A stretch of 64,000 nucleotides of DNA from assembly GCA_030549775.1 (NCBI GenBank), contig CM060171.1, forward strand, positions 8,925,289 to 8,989,288. The letters are read 5' to 3'. A program made the position numbers and the translations under genes. Within the stretch, counting starts at the first letter, position 1. The number at the start of each line of letters is the position of its first letter. Shown piece after piece: positions 36,617-49,291 of the stretch. The notes below the pieces were generated by a model. The model was not told the DNA's origin and did not search any database. It saw only the letters and a program-made list of their open reading frames with translations. The DNA is from Tamarix chinensis. Taxonomy: Eukaryota > Streptophyta > Magnoliopsida > Caryophyllales > Tamaricaceae.

Positions 36617-38029
36617 TTAGATGATTTTATTATTTTCAAATAATTAATTTAAATTAATTTTTTTAAAATTGAAAAGCAATATGTTTTTATTAATGATGCA
36701 TGTATTAAATAATTATAAAGTCTCCTAATATTTATAATGATTTCTGGATATTGCTAAAAATAATTATTTTAAAGTCTCCTGATTAATGATTAGGAACAAT
36801 ACATTTTTAATTTATGAATTCCACAATAATAATAATTTAGGCTTCTTATAAGAAGTTTATATACTTTATAACTAATTATACATACATCTATAATTCTACT
36901 ATTTTTTTGGCATTAATTGTGAATAATAATTTAGATGTTGATTCCTTAAATAAATCATACACACTGATTATGTAGAGAGAAAAGACCTAAACCATTTGTT
37001 TATAACGATCATACATAACTAAAAGAAACACTTTAAATATAGTATAAGCCCTTTATTTTTGAATAGAATGACTCTCAAATATAAGTAAATATTGGCACGG
37101 ATCAAGGAATGAAAAGGAAAAAGAAAAAAAAAATCAAATCATGACTGTTTGTTAGAAACCAACACCATCAATCTGCCTGTCCGTTTTATTTACTTAAACA
37201 TATACTCAGACTTCTTTAAACTACATCATCCCTTTTATTTAATTAAGCATTTGCCAATCGCCCCTGTCCATTTCCTTTACTTAATGAAGATAACATAGAA
37301 ATGAAACCGTTGTTTCATTCACCAATCCTAACTATCTTTTGAGTATACATCTTCAATTAGCGTCATTTATTTCATAAGTTTTGTTCTTCAAATTGTAGCG
37401 TTTGTGGAGAATTCTCCAACCCACTCTACAACGCCCTCATCTACTCTCTCCTCTCTCTTCTCTTTAATCTATTGGATAACGTTATATGTTGCACTAACAA
37501 AGAAAATTTAAAACTTTCACTCCGGATCTTCTACATTCCATATTATTTTCCTTTTGATTTTTTAGTTTCATTTCTGTTCCATATCTAAAATCTTTTCCAA
37601 ATCAATTGATTTTGCAAATATTAGTATTGTAGTTTCTTTATATTATAGAAAAGTCATATCAAAAGTCTAATACTCTTGATTTTTCTACTGATTATAATAT
37701 ATACTCAAAACGATGTTGCTTCAATGTAAGTTATATTGTTGTAGTTTTATTTATTTGTTTGTTTATGTTTTGGATTTGCGTATACATATTTCAAAACTTT
37801 CTTATTTTCTAATACAATCTACTTCTTTAAATATTGCTTTGATTTTGTACTCCCATTGCGGTCTTATTTCGTTGATCTTTCTTGGTTCAATAACTCTAAA
37901 ATGCCCATCTAGTTCTCTTGTGGTGTCCTATCTTTTGATTTCAGAAATGAAGACACAATACAAATAAAATTGGATATTTTAGGTAATTTATTTATATTTC
38001 CACAAATTTTCAAACATCTTTTGTATATA

Positions 38030-39420
38030 AAAGTAACATAGATATACCCGCATTTTTTCACCTTTTATGTTCACCCCATCCATTACTTTAGAAAGCCAAG
38101 ACATATATCTAAGATAAAATGAGGTGACGTTGATAGAATTTCTATTTTCATGAGTTTATGAAGCGTTTTTTTCATTGAGAAATTTTTTTTTGTTAATTTA
38201 TTAGGTAAAATACCATTTGTTATTCTCTGTGATTTTATCTGTTGCTTTTAGAAGTTATTGAAAGTCAACATGGACAAAGGAGCAAAATCTAGGTATTCGA
38301 ACATATTTTCGTATTTTCACATCTGTTGATTATTTTTTTCTCAAATTACTTGCTGTTATATTTTCATCTTTTGTATATAAATGCAAATCGGATATGTCTG
38401 TAATTTTTTTCACCTTTTATGTTCACTCCCATTTGGTTATCTATTTCAAATCTATTGTTTTGGGAAGCGAATACACAAAAATAAGATAAAATTGTGTAAC
38501 CTTGCTAAAATTTCTATTTTTGTGAGCTTATGAAGAGCTTTTCTTGTTGGAAAATAATTTTTGTTAATTTATTAGGTTACTTACCATATGTCACTCTCTA
38601 ATATTTAATATGTTTCTTTCAAACTCATTGAAATTCAACGCGGATAGAGGAGAAAATTACGGTATTCGAACTCATTTTCCAATTTCTTTTTCTTTTATGT
38701 TAATTCCTATTTGGTTCTCTTTTTAAAATATGTTGCTTTAGGAAACAAACACACAGATCTAGGAGGAAACTGGGTAATGTAGCTACAATTTCTATTTTTG
38801 CCAATTTCTAAAAAAAAATCTTCTCCAATCACATTTTTTCTTCATTTATTGAGTAAAATATCATTGATTTGTCTCTGGTATTTAATCTTTTACTTTCAAT
38901 AGCTGTTGAAAGTAAATGGAGACTTAGAAGACAAATCTCTTTGTAATTTTTTTAACTTCTTATGTTAAATTTTGTCTAGTACTATGTTATAGATCTGCAT
39001 TATTCTAAACTCAAAAAAAGATCTAAGAGAAAATTAGGTAATTTTCCAATATTTCTATTCTTATGAATAGTTTAAACTTCTTACATTTTCATTAGGATTT
39101 TTGGTTTATCTTTTGAGAAAATACTTATCTGTTTTTTTATTGTTCAATATGTTCCTTTTTATACCTATTTGAAATTAAAAAGAGATACATAATAGAAATT
39201 TGCCATAGATCTGTTTTTTTCTTTCTTGTTTCATGCCCATTTTCTATTATGTAATTTAGTTTATGCCTGTAATTTTTTGAATAATATTAAGTTTTCACTC
39301 ATTATGTTTCACATCCCATCTGGTTCTCAGTTTCAAATATGTTGCTTTAAGAAGCAAACACACAAATCTTAGAGAAAATTGGATATCCGAGCAAGCTTTT
39401 CTATTTTAGTGAAATCCCAT
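38030..39420. repeat. Array of about five degenerate ~260-350 bp tandem repeats
   Basis: The phrase 'cttttatgttcactcccat', followed by 'ttggttctc', 'atgttgctttaggaagcaaa', 'cacacaaatctaagagaaaa' and 'aatttctatttttgtga', recurs in order with starts near 38059, 38410, 38692, 38956 and 39302. Between units lies a second shared block 'ttgttaatttattaggtaaa' and 'attgaaagtcaa'. Copies differ by many substitutions and indels. No conserved reading frame runs through them. They lie between the Helitron RepHel and RPA-like remnants. Confidence 0.8.
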
Positions 39421-41860
39421 CTATCTCTCTGTACAATTCGATCTATTAGACTCAATAACAATTTCCAGCATAGCATAGACATTGAAGAGATTTTTAGTAT
39501 TTGGTCTTATTTTCATAATTTTTACATATTTTCTAATTTATTTTACCTTGTGATTATTAATCTTTTTCTCTATGGCATTATGGCATAATATCATATAATA
39601 ATTTCTTAATTTTACACGTGATTATTTATTAATTGTATGGTTTTAAAAATTAAATAAGTATTCAAATTTTATGCTTCAAATATCTACTATTTGATATGTT
39701 GTTTTCAATAACTATCTCGGTTCCTATTTTGACATCTTTTATATTTATGTAGGTAAGTTAATGCATATTTTATTATTTAGATTTTGACATTATTTTAGTG
39801 CGTAAATTGACACTACTTAATGAATATTGTGATTTTATGTTTATTTATATATATAGTTGGTTATCTAACTAAATGTATTCATTTTATTTTAATGTAGGTA
39901 TTGCAATATCTACATAACCTAACAGCGGTAAAAACTATACTAGCATTCTTTCTTGCATACCGATTATTTGATCTTACTTGCTATTTGGTATGTTATACGT
40001 TTATCTCAAATGTATTCTAATTGCCTTGGTTATTTCAGAACTATTATTACTATTAGTTTCACGTAATGATAATTATCTATAATAATGCTATAACAAATGG
40101 AGAATAATTAAATATAAACATAACCATTCATAATAGAATATTGATAATTTTATAGTGAAGTGCATGTTGATATGTCTTTTGTTGATCTTTTTCCTTTAAT
40201 TGTAGATGATGATGTTAATTTCCTCGTATTTAGCTCTTATATACGAACTTTTCTTTTTCTACATAATCTAAAAGCATGTTAGATAATCAGTAAATTGAAT
40301 AAAGAGTAGTATAATATTAATTTAATTTAATTGTTAATATTTAATGAATAATGACTTGCTTGAGAAGTTGAATGTTAGATGAATGTATTAATGATTATTT
40401 TGTGTTGCAGGTTTTTGTTGCTCATGTGACAACTGTATGCTTTTAGTCTCTTTATAACAACTGAAAAAATTTGAATTGAAAATAAAGGGAAAATTTTGCC
40501 TACTGAGATGAACAAAGTGTAGTTTTTTTTTATATTCGTAGGTAATTTCATGATAACATTTTTCTAAAATACACGAGAATTTCAGTTTGGAAATAATACA
40601 TTTCAAATGTGTCTTATAATTAGTTATGTTTTATTTTATATCCAAATCAAATAAAAAAAACACACCGTATTGATCATTTGAGCCATTTATTTTGAAAATA
40701 AATAAACTTATATTGTACGTAATTAATGATTGATAATTCAAAAATTGAAGATTTAAAAAAATTATTTTTATTTAGAATACTATGTGTACCATCCATTTGA
40801 AACTCAACCCAAAGCTTTCTTGTTAATGATTTAAATTTTTTTTGTTTCAAAATTTAACTCCCGCCACATGTATTAATTTTCTTAAATTTTTTTTATTAAA
40901 TTTTTTCAAGTTATAAAAATTTTCATCTAAGTTATTTATTGAAAATATCCCCATCTTCCATCAAACTTAACCCTAAGGAAGGGGTAGTGATGAAAAACCT
41001 TGGTATAGAATGTAACAACAATCACCAATTTTACATTTGTGATTTCTGCAATTTTAAGATATTCCATGATATTAATGTTCCTAAAAAGCTAAGTATAAAT
41101 TGTTGATTGTTGTTGTTACATCTTTTGAGCTCCATACTTGAAAAATAATAAGACTCGATGATGAGACAAATAATCATGATTGATTATGAATTTTCTTATG
41201 GTGTGTTTGATAGTGATGTAGGGGATCTTTCGACTATGACTTAGAAATAATAAAGAGACAATGATGACTGTTTTGTGAAAACATTTATAATGGATGATTT
41301 TGAATTTATTATTAACAAAAAAATGACAAAATATTCATTTTTGATCCCTTTAAACGGTAAGTGTTCAGAAAGATTTTGTAAAGGGAATTATAAGTTATAA
41401 TTCACCATTTATAAATACTTAAATGTTAGGCGTTGGCCTACAATCATTGGTTGGTTAATAATATGCAATCTTGATCCTTAACAATATCGAAGAATTATTC
41501 TTGTTTGTTATTCAAATATAATAGATGTAATTCTAGAGTTTTTTTTATTTACTTGGTGTAATGCTTAAATGATAAACTAAGTTTTTTTTTCAATCATATA
41601 AGGATGTGGAAACGTAACATTTTACTCAATTATAGTGTTAGCAATATTTTCAGTCCCCATAATTTGCTCTATTTCATGGGGAGAAGATGTGCTTTAGTTG
41701 TATGAGTCCTTGTTAATTAGTTGTCATTAGTAAAATTGCATCATTTGTTGTACACTTCTCAATGTTCCAGTTATTTGCCCCCTTTAGTCCATTGTTTTAA
41801 GGTTGCATTACATTCTTTATGTTGTAAACAATAATTATAGACAATAATTAAATATTTAAT
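39420..41860. other. AT-rich DNA, no gene seen
   Basis: No coding sequence or clear transposon end is visible. A pair of inverted words ('gtaacaacaatca' near 41012 and 'tgattgttgttgttac' near 41105) could form a stem of about 13 pairs around an 80-base loop. Confidence 0.5.
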
Positions 41861-41862
41861 AA

Positions 41863-42060
41863 AAATATGAAATGATAATAGTTTGTTACATAAGGCATTA
41901 ATAATCAAAACCCCTATTTTCATTATTATAGGCTGACATTAATACTAATCAATGCATAAAAAATTGAAATGATAATAGTTTGTTACATAGGACATAAATA
42001 ATCAAAACCCTTATTTTCATCTACTACATGAAGACATGAATGCTAATCTAATAACTATTT
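41863..42060. repeat. ~96 bp tandem duplication (two diverged copies)
   Basis: 'gaaatgataatagtttgtta' begins at 41869 and again at 41965, and both copies continue with 'cataa', 'aataatcaaaaccc' and 'tattttcat'. The copies differ at several positions. Confidence 0.85.
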
Positions 42061-42170
42061 GGTTTCTCAACCAAATCACGATTCATTAGTAGGAATAGAA
42101 AATATTAATTATAAATACTAATTAAGAAAGCACAAGGCATTAAATATATCCTCAACACTTAGTTTATCTC

Positions 42171-42194
42171 TTATTGGCAACCTTATTGGCAACC
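42171..42194. repeat. 12-bp perfect tandem duplication
   Basis: 'ttattggcaacc' occurs twice, head to tail, near the predicted end of the RPA1-like remnant. Confidence 0.9.
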
Positions 42195-42199
42195 TAAAG

Positions 42200-43700
42200 T
42201 TTTTCTAATTTCACATTGACCATAGATTTCTTCTTCTTAGGGGTTGTAGTGGAAAGATCTCCATTCATAAATCTTTTCCCCAACTCTATAATTGTACTCT
42301 CAAAACGACATGGCAAAATCTTAATTGGCATGCGTACTTTGTCAGTTTGGTATTCTAACTTTGCAAACATAGAAAGAATTATTATGTTGAAACATAAATC
42401 AATTAATTTCCAAGTTTTTTATTTATTTTATGTGTGAATATTACTTGTTTCTCAACTACATTGTCTACTTTGGAAAGCACATAATATTTGCAAACCAAAG
42501 ATTCATCCACACTTAGCTTAATAACTGAATATGCCCCCATTTATTTCTCCCTCACTTAGACTAAGAAAAGAGCTTCTAGATCTATGATTTTTTCCAAATT
42601 TGTTGGTAGCTTTGTGCATTCATCATCTTCCTGAGTAGTTAAAAAGTGAATAAAATAAAGTATTTGGCCCAAAAATGGTCATATTATTGCTTTCCCTAAG
42701 CTCATGTACCTACTTTCCTAGAACTTGTGTACATTCCCTATCCTAGAGCAGTGTTGGGATGTTGGTCATTCCATCAACAACTATAATTTGCAACTTTTAT
42801 CTCAAACTATCTTTATCATTTTTCTTACACTTCTTACCATAGAATGTCTGTTAAAAAACCTTGAGTTTTTTCGAACATGTCTTGAAGGTCATTCAAAACC
42901 ACTCACCTTTTATTCTATTCCTCCGACCTGAACAATGACCCAAAACTTCCCACCTAAAAAAATTTAATTTATTGAGGTAGAAATTAAATTAAGTGCACCT
43001 CATTCTCTTGAAGTTGCTCAACTTTTTTGAAAATTGATCTCCTACTTTCTAGCTCCTCTATTATTGTTTGTGATGATAATGGGTGCCTCTCTTCACAAAT
43101 TATGATTTGTGAAGATTCACCTTCGAGTAGTTTGTGAATATAATTTTTTCTAAATTTAGAATATTTTTCCTGTTAAAGTAATAACATGATATGATTGTTG
43201 TTAAATATTTTCAAAGTATTTTATCTCCTCCATAGTAGTGCTAAGCATTAATTTGGTCACATTCCAAGTGTTTGATATCCTCATCTCATTCGCAATTTTT
43301 AAATGTGAAGTTATTATAAACATTTTGATGTTATAAAGCAAAAATGGAAAATTTACCATTAAATTTGTTGATTCGACAGAATTAGAGAATGATGGTAAGG
43401 TGGTTTGGATTTGTGTTTCTAACATATTTGCTTAGTTATGTCACATCAAAGTGTGCATTCTACTCTCTTTTAACTGATAAAATGTGTATAAGTAATAATT
43501 AGTTTATGATGATGATTGTTGGAAAGATATAACTATAGGTGTTTATTATTACGAACTATCTTACTTTTTATCCTTCAGAACAAAGTCGATATATTTTGTG
43601 ACTTGCCCAAACACTTCCTTCTCTTTTAATACATGTATTATGCAAAATCTTCCAACAATATTTGCCATATAATTAATTGTTAGAATTTTGGTTATGAAAA
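42200..43700 (-). pseudogene. RPA1-like (replication protein A large subunit) remnant
   Basis: Minus-strand fragments match the OB-fold domains of RPA70 in the right order. DBD-B-like sequence NIVGRFCIIHVLKEKEVF, then VTKYIDFVLKDKK, is at about 43680-43560. RISNTWNVTKLMLSTTMEEI follows at about 43290-43225, then a HPLSSQTIIEEL linker. DBD-C-like sequence KLQIIVVDGMTNIPTLL-stop-DRECTQVLGK follows at about 42800-42715, and a lysine-rich TPKKKKSMVN tail at about 42220. Frames change between blocks and stops interrupt them. RPA genes are frequent passengers of autonomous plant Helitrons; the same orientation as the RepHel at 30.6-34.9 kb makes a shared element likely. Assignment rests on motif memory, not an alignment. 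Confidence 0.65.
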
Positions 43701-44260
43701 AATAGTCAGGTATTTATAATTTATAATAATTTGATTGTGACCTATAAGGCATGTTTGTGCCATTGTGGCTAATTCTTCAAAATTGTGAACTTGAATAGTT
43801 GTCTTGAGAATACTTCTATTGTTGTTGACAAATTACACCATATGAAATTGTTGAAATATATGACATATCTGAAAGAAGTAATTTTTACTTTCATTTAGTT
43901 GTATACCACTACAAAATTCTTAACATGGTATATCTATCATTCCATGAGTTTTGCTATATATTGTTGTGTATGAAATTTTCTGATAGAAGCATGGACTCTA
44001 ATATTCTATTTTATTTAAAGATCATAAATTATCAAATATATTTATAAATTATCATTTATAAATGTAAGGAAAGAAGATAATAGGTTTCTGTAAACTTACT
44101 TCAAAGACTTAAAATACACATTCTAAGCTGTATGACTCATTTTTTGTTTCTATACAAGGCTTATCATGAAGCCTTATGAGTCAAAGCTTCATACATCAAT
44201 TACTCTTTGCAAGATATATGTCATTATGAATTATGTCTATTGTCATTTCTTTAAGATCTA

Positions 44261-45690
44261 TGAATCTGCTAATGACTTCTAACCACAAGTACACGGTGTT
44301 GAAGTAGCATGCAAGGTCGATCCCACAAAGACTAGGAAGTGAGCAATGGGATAGTAAAAATATCTCTTATGTCTAGACTAACGATAGGGGCAGATGATGT
44401 CTAATTCTAAATGAAAAGAAAATGTGCAACCTAAATCCAACTATAATATAAGAACAAGTAAAATTCAGTTAGAGAAAATGCTAAGATTCCGATCTATCCC
44501 CTCAACCCCAATGTGGTTGAATATTTACCCTAAATCCCAAATCAAAACACTTTGTTATGAATGCCAACCAAAGTATGTAGTGTAATGCTCTATCGAGCCA
44601 CAACACATTATTATCTATTAAGACTCATCTATCTCTAGTATAAATGAAAAAATAGGCAACACATTATTATGTATCATATTCCCATTTTTTTTAGTTGTAG
44701 AAGCTAACCAATATCTCTCGAATTTGTGGTTTGATTTCTAGTCATGCTAATGGAGCCTACTCCGACTCATCTCTCGAATATTGCCAGGTTTCTCTAAATA
44801 ATAATATAAAAGTGATTAATTTTCTCTATTATTTCCATTAAATCATTAGCATAACACATATGACAAGGAATTAGATTGGGCAGGGTTCAGATTCTCAACA
44901 CATCCGGATTAGAGGATTTCCCTTTACCTCGGCATAGATCAATTAGCCAATCATGGCTTTCATTAAGCTCAACATCTTAAACATAGAGAATTGTATCAAT
45001 TGAAAAAATAAATAAAATCCAAAGGAAAAATACAATAACCTCTTTATTCAATATGAGAAATTCACTGTTTTATCCGTCCGATCGACAATAAGAAATTGAA
45101 ATCAAGAGATGGAAGATTGCGGATGAATTGGAGGTAGGATTAGATTGGGTGATGCCAAACAAGTAACCCTGGATCTCTATTTAGTGCTCTCAAAGTCACC
45201 GTCTTTTTATCCCATTCGTTCATCTTCCAAACTGAACGAAAAATAAGTGTTTATAGGTGTAACTGCCCTTCAACACGGCCGTGTAAATCAACACGACAGT
45301 GTCATTTTGATTTTTTAGCTTTGCGCATGTTTCATATTCAGCCATAACTTCTTTGTTTGACTTTGGATTGAGCTGATTTTTGATGCGTTGGAAAAATAAC
45401 AAAAATATATATAACTTTCATGTTAAACACTTTTCCAAATTCATATCATATCATGTTTGGATTTTTAAGTCTTTATTTCTTTTCATACTTTGAACACTCG
45501 CGTTTGCTTCTATTTTGTTCCAGCTATTGTGTTTCAGCTCCTTTTGATCCCATATTCTTAAAATACCTACAAAATATGAACAAGAGCAGTAAAAAAGAAC
45601 AAGTGGACTAAATTATAAAAAAAATCATAATATAATCACATTAAATCTTCATGTTAAAGTCCATATGATTGACATAATTCATGCCTATCA
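44261..45690 (-). mobile_element. 3' LTR of an Athila/Tat-like Ty3 element (boundaries approximate)
   Basis: On the minus strand a polypurine tract (complement of 45691-45703, GGCATGGGGGAGT) is followed directly by TGATAGGCATGAATTATG, the expected start of a 3' LTR. A weak TATA-like CTAAATAG lies near 45178-45186. The far end is placed at TGAATCTGC (44261, complement GCAGATTCA) because the 'gtgggatcgacc' words just inside it are typical of the ends of such LTRs. This gives about 1.43 kb. No identical partner LTR is present in the window. Confidence 0.5.
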
Positions 45691-45703
45691 ACTCCCCCAT
45701 GCC
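45691..45703 (-). promoter_or_regulatory. Polypurine tract of the Athila/Tat-like element
   Basis: GGCATGGGGGAGT on the minus strand lies immediately before the LTR start TGATAGGC. It serves as the plus-strand primer site in reverse transcription. Confidence 0.65.
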
Positions 45704-47736
45704 GAACTTATTGCTTGTCCTCAAGCAACCAACACATATAAAAGCACATAGTATAAGTGATAGGTAAAAATGAGATCCCTTTATTAGTAAAGATTGTTCA
45801 AAAACTCACATCACACCAAATCAAATCAACTCATCAAGACCCCAAAATTCATCAAAATGCAAAAACACAACTTTAAAAAATATTATTCATGTTGCATGCA
45901 TAGGAAATAAGTGGAACTGTATTGTTGAGTTTTCAAGTCAAAGTCATGCAAAGAGGATCATGTAAGGATAACATGTTGTGTGGGTTGCAGGTATCCATAA
46001 GCTAAACTCGTACAAGACTCAAATTTCAAAATAGCAATCTCACTTTAGGTATTGGGACACTCCTCTCTCGTGTTCAATTATGTGAATTAATTTTGAATTT
46101 TCACTCAAGTACTTGCACTCATAAACATGATCAACCATATACTTGCAATGCTTCTCAATTCTCCACCACTATAAAGACTTAGAACACACAACAATCAAGA
46201 GGTCTTATTAAGATTGAAACATGGTCAAAGGTAAGAAGGTTAAGACATCTTCTTCTTCTTTTTCCTTTTTAGGCTACAAGTCTAGAACCAATGAGGTGTG
46301 ATCAATAATAGCTATACAAGTCTCTTTCACCTTTTTCAATAATTTTTTTTTCAACATAATCATTTATATTTTCATACCTTCTCCCATGCTTAAGATACAT
46401 CAAACTCATACCTTTGTTCTCAATACACTCATCACCCCACTAGCTCTAGAATAAGGTAGGGATACACTGATAAAGGTTACAAGTGTGGTTAAATCAATAA
46501 AATAAGCCAAAAGCTCAAAAATTTTAGCAAAGGATAAAATGTCAAGGTTAGGCTATTTGGCTAATATAGGTTTTATAATAAAAGAAAACATGCCTATATC
46601 ATCTTAATGCGTATCATAAGCTATTTGTAATTTCGAAGAAAATCATTGCAAGTTCTAGTTTCACAAGCCATGGTGGGACATCACACACAAGAAAACTATT
46701 AAGACTGTTTTTTTATGAATCAGTATTTTATGCTCAAAATCTCACAAGGTTAAAATAAAAATGCTAGTTCTAATCTTTTAAATTATAGAACAAGTCACCA
46801 CATTAGTTACACTGCAATGAACCACATAAAAGTCTCAATGTATATATGACCCTCAATTTCACCAACATAATTATACTCGTCCCTTAAGAATGCAACCAAA
46901 ATATTTAAGCTCAAAAAATAAAATTCATTTTTAAGAAAATGCTAAAGGGTCTCAATAAGTCAACTCAACTTACTGCAACCTCATGTTAAAAAGCCTTCTA
47001 TTATCATCAGTAAAAGATCATTTCCCACTTTTATTCCCCCTTTTTTTCTAATTTCAAATTTTTAATTTTTTTTCAATTTAATTTTTTTAAAGAAACATAA
47101 GAAATGCATAATTATAAATATAATACAAGAAACACAAGCAAAGGAAAATATATCCCTACAATATCTCTCCTATGCTTATAATTCACATTGTCCCCAATGT
47201 GCTGAAAGGGTAAAAGGGAAGAGAGGAACTCACAGACCATGTTTACTTGGTGGGTGGTGTTGCAGCAGTGGTAGAACGTTCCTCGCCAGTTCTAAATCGC
47301 TTTGGAGCCATGAGTAATCTACAATTGCGGTTGGAAAATCAAAAGCCTCAATTTTTGCAAATGGAGAATAAATATTGGATATATGTGGCCTGCAATTAAT
47401 TCTCAAATTCCAAAATCTCCCAACTCTTCAACACTTACATTTTTTTCATTTCTTCATTTTTCTCCTTCCTTTTGTTGTTATTCTTTGAAACCCACATCAT
47501 CCTCTTTGAGACTTCATCACCTAGATCAATATAAACATAAAATATTTGTGAGTTAGTACGAGCTACAAAATCAAAAGTAAAAAAAAAAACTAGTTGAATG
47601 AAAGCATAAACTTAGGTTACCTCCCAAGAAGCGCTTGTTTAAAGTCGTTAGCTCGATTCCCTCATGTCTAATTTTTGTTTGTCAAGAGAATAACAGTCTT
47701 GAGTTGTTCAACACCACCACCATTCTATGGTTTTAA
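45704..47736 (-). mobile_element. Region between integrase and 3' LTR of the Ty3 element
   Basis: Two kilobases separate the end of the integrase frame from the polypurine tract, as in Athila/Tat elements that carry an extra, often degenerate region there. On the minus strand the words AAGCGCTTCTTGGGAGGTAA (about 47620-47640) follow pol. Then a tiny frame MAPKRFRTGEERSTTAATPP starts at about 47311 and stops after 22 codons. No envelope-like protein can be read. Confidence 0.55.
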
Positions 47737-49256
47737 TCATTGACCGTTAACCATGAACATTCCTTTTTCAGGATCTAAAATTTCCACTGCACTAGAGGGA
47801 TATAAGTTTACGACTGAGAATGGGCCGGACCATCGGGATTTCAACTTTCCAGGGAAAAGCTTCAACCTAGAATTAAAGAGAAGCATCTGTTGTTCCTTAA
47901 AAAAATCATGCTTTGAAATATGATTATTGTGTAACTTCTTGGTACGTTCTTTGTAAAGCTTTGTATTCTCATATGCGTCAAAACGAAACTCGTTCATTTC
48001 ATTCAACTGAATTTTCCTATGCTTACATGCATTACTCAAATTAACGTTTAGAAATTTTAATGCCTAATATGCTTTATGTTCAAGTTTGAACGAGAGATGG
48101 CACGCCTTCCCATACACCAAACGGTAGGGAGACATGCTAATTGGAGTTTTGTATGCCATTCTATAAGCCAAAAACACGCCATCTAATTTGATAAACCAAT
48201 CTTTTCGAGTTACACTTACAGTTTTTTCCAAAATCCATTTAATCTCCCTATTGGTTACTTCAACTTGACCACTTATCTGAGGATGGTAGGGAGTTGCCAC
48301 TTTATGTGTGACTGCATACTTAGCTAGGAGGGATTGAAATATTTGACTGCAAAAATGCTTCCTTCCATTGCTAATGATAGCTAGGTCTGCCAAATCACGT
48401 GAAAATATTTCATTTCAAGAATTTAACAACCACCCTAGCGTTATTCGTGGGAAGTGCCACAGCTTCTACCCACTTGGACACATAGTCCACAACCAAAAGG
48501 ATATACTCATTAACAAAAGAACAAGGGAACGGTCCTATGAAGTCTATATCCCAAATGTCAAACAAATCACAAACCATGATATTAGTTGATGGCAATTCAT
48601 GTTATCGGGATATATTCCTAGTCCTTTAACACCTATCACAAGCATAAATAAAGGTGTGAGTATCCTTAAAAATATTAGGCCAATAAAATCCATATTGTAA
48701 AATCTTAGCTACGACCCTTGTTGGTCTAAAGTGAACTCTAACCTCCCTACTATGACAATGTTCCAGGATGGAATAAATCTCCTTATCATTCATACACCTC
48801 TAAATTACTTGATCATCACAAATTCTAAATAGGTATGAATCATCCCAAAAATAATACTTTACCTCAGAAAGAAACTTCCTTCTTTGGTGATATGAAAGAT
48901 GAGTGGGTAAGATGTTACCTGCCAAGAAATTGGCTATATTAGCATACCATGGAGTAGGTGTGATTTGAGCGTTGTGAAGGTGTTCATATGAAAATTCTTC
49001 ATTTATGGAATTGGTTGGATTTTCTATGATAGATTGGGAAAGTCGTGAGAGATGATATGCAACATTGTTCTCACTCCCTTTTTTATCTTTGATCACCAAG
49101 TCGGACTTTTAGAGCAGCAATATCCATCTTATTATCCTAGCCTTAGCATCCTTCTTAGCAAACAAGTACTTTAAGGCAAAGTGGTTAGTGTAAACAATGA
49201 ATTTATTCAAAAACAAGTAAGAACGAAACATACCAAATGCAAATTACCACTTGCGA
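47737..49256 (-). pseudogene. Ty3/Athila-Tat-like pol remnant: RNase H end and integrase
   Basis: From the minus-strand 5' side: RNase H C-terminal words [20 protein letters not shown] and [15 protein letters not shown], then KDKKGSENNVAYHLSRL (49099). The integrase follows with [49 protein letters not shown] and a C-terminal [20 protein letters not shown]. Of the D-D-E triad the first D and the E are visible. The middle DG is ISNG, so the catalytic aspartate is lost. Two in-frame TGAs and a one-base shift lie near 48380-48412. Protease and reverse transcriptase are absent. It is a dead fragment. Confidence 0.88.
49021..49055. repeat. 35-bp direct repeat, copy 1 (in pol)
   Basis: This segment encodes the LSRLSQSIIE stretch at the RNase H/integrase linker on the minus strand, so it is in its native place. 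An identical copy occurs at 49257-49291. Confidence 0.93.
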
Positions 49257-49291
49257 TTTCTATGATAGATTGGGAAAGTCGTGAGAGATGA
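49257..49291. repeat. 35-bp direct repeat, copy 2 (gag/RNase H junction)
   Basis: This is identical over 35 bases to 49021-49055 but lies exactly between the end of gag and the RNase H remnant, out of the pol frame. It marks the breakpoint of the chimeric element. Confidence 0.93.

Larger units (their letters stand above)
34930..37900. other. AT-rich DNA, no gene seen (possible Helitron interior)
   Basis: This 3 kb upstream of the RepHel remnant (in its own orientation) contains AT and GT microsatellites (36426-36467; 36579-36616) and no frame of note. A CT-rich, less AT-biased patch at about 37380-37480 looks like a leader or promoter-proximal sequence, but nothing recognisable follows it. 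Confidence 0.5.

Noticed and set aside
37380..37980. Possible gene start (CT-rich leader followed by an 84-codon + frame at 37713)
   Set aside because: The frame has no recognisable product and runs straight into the degenerate tandem repeats.
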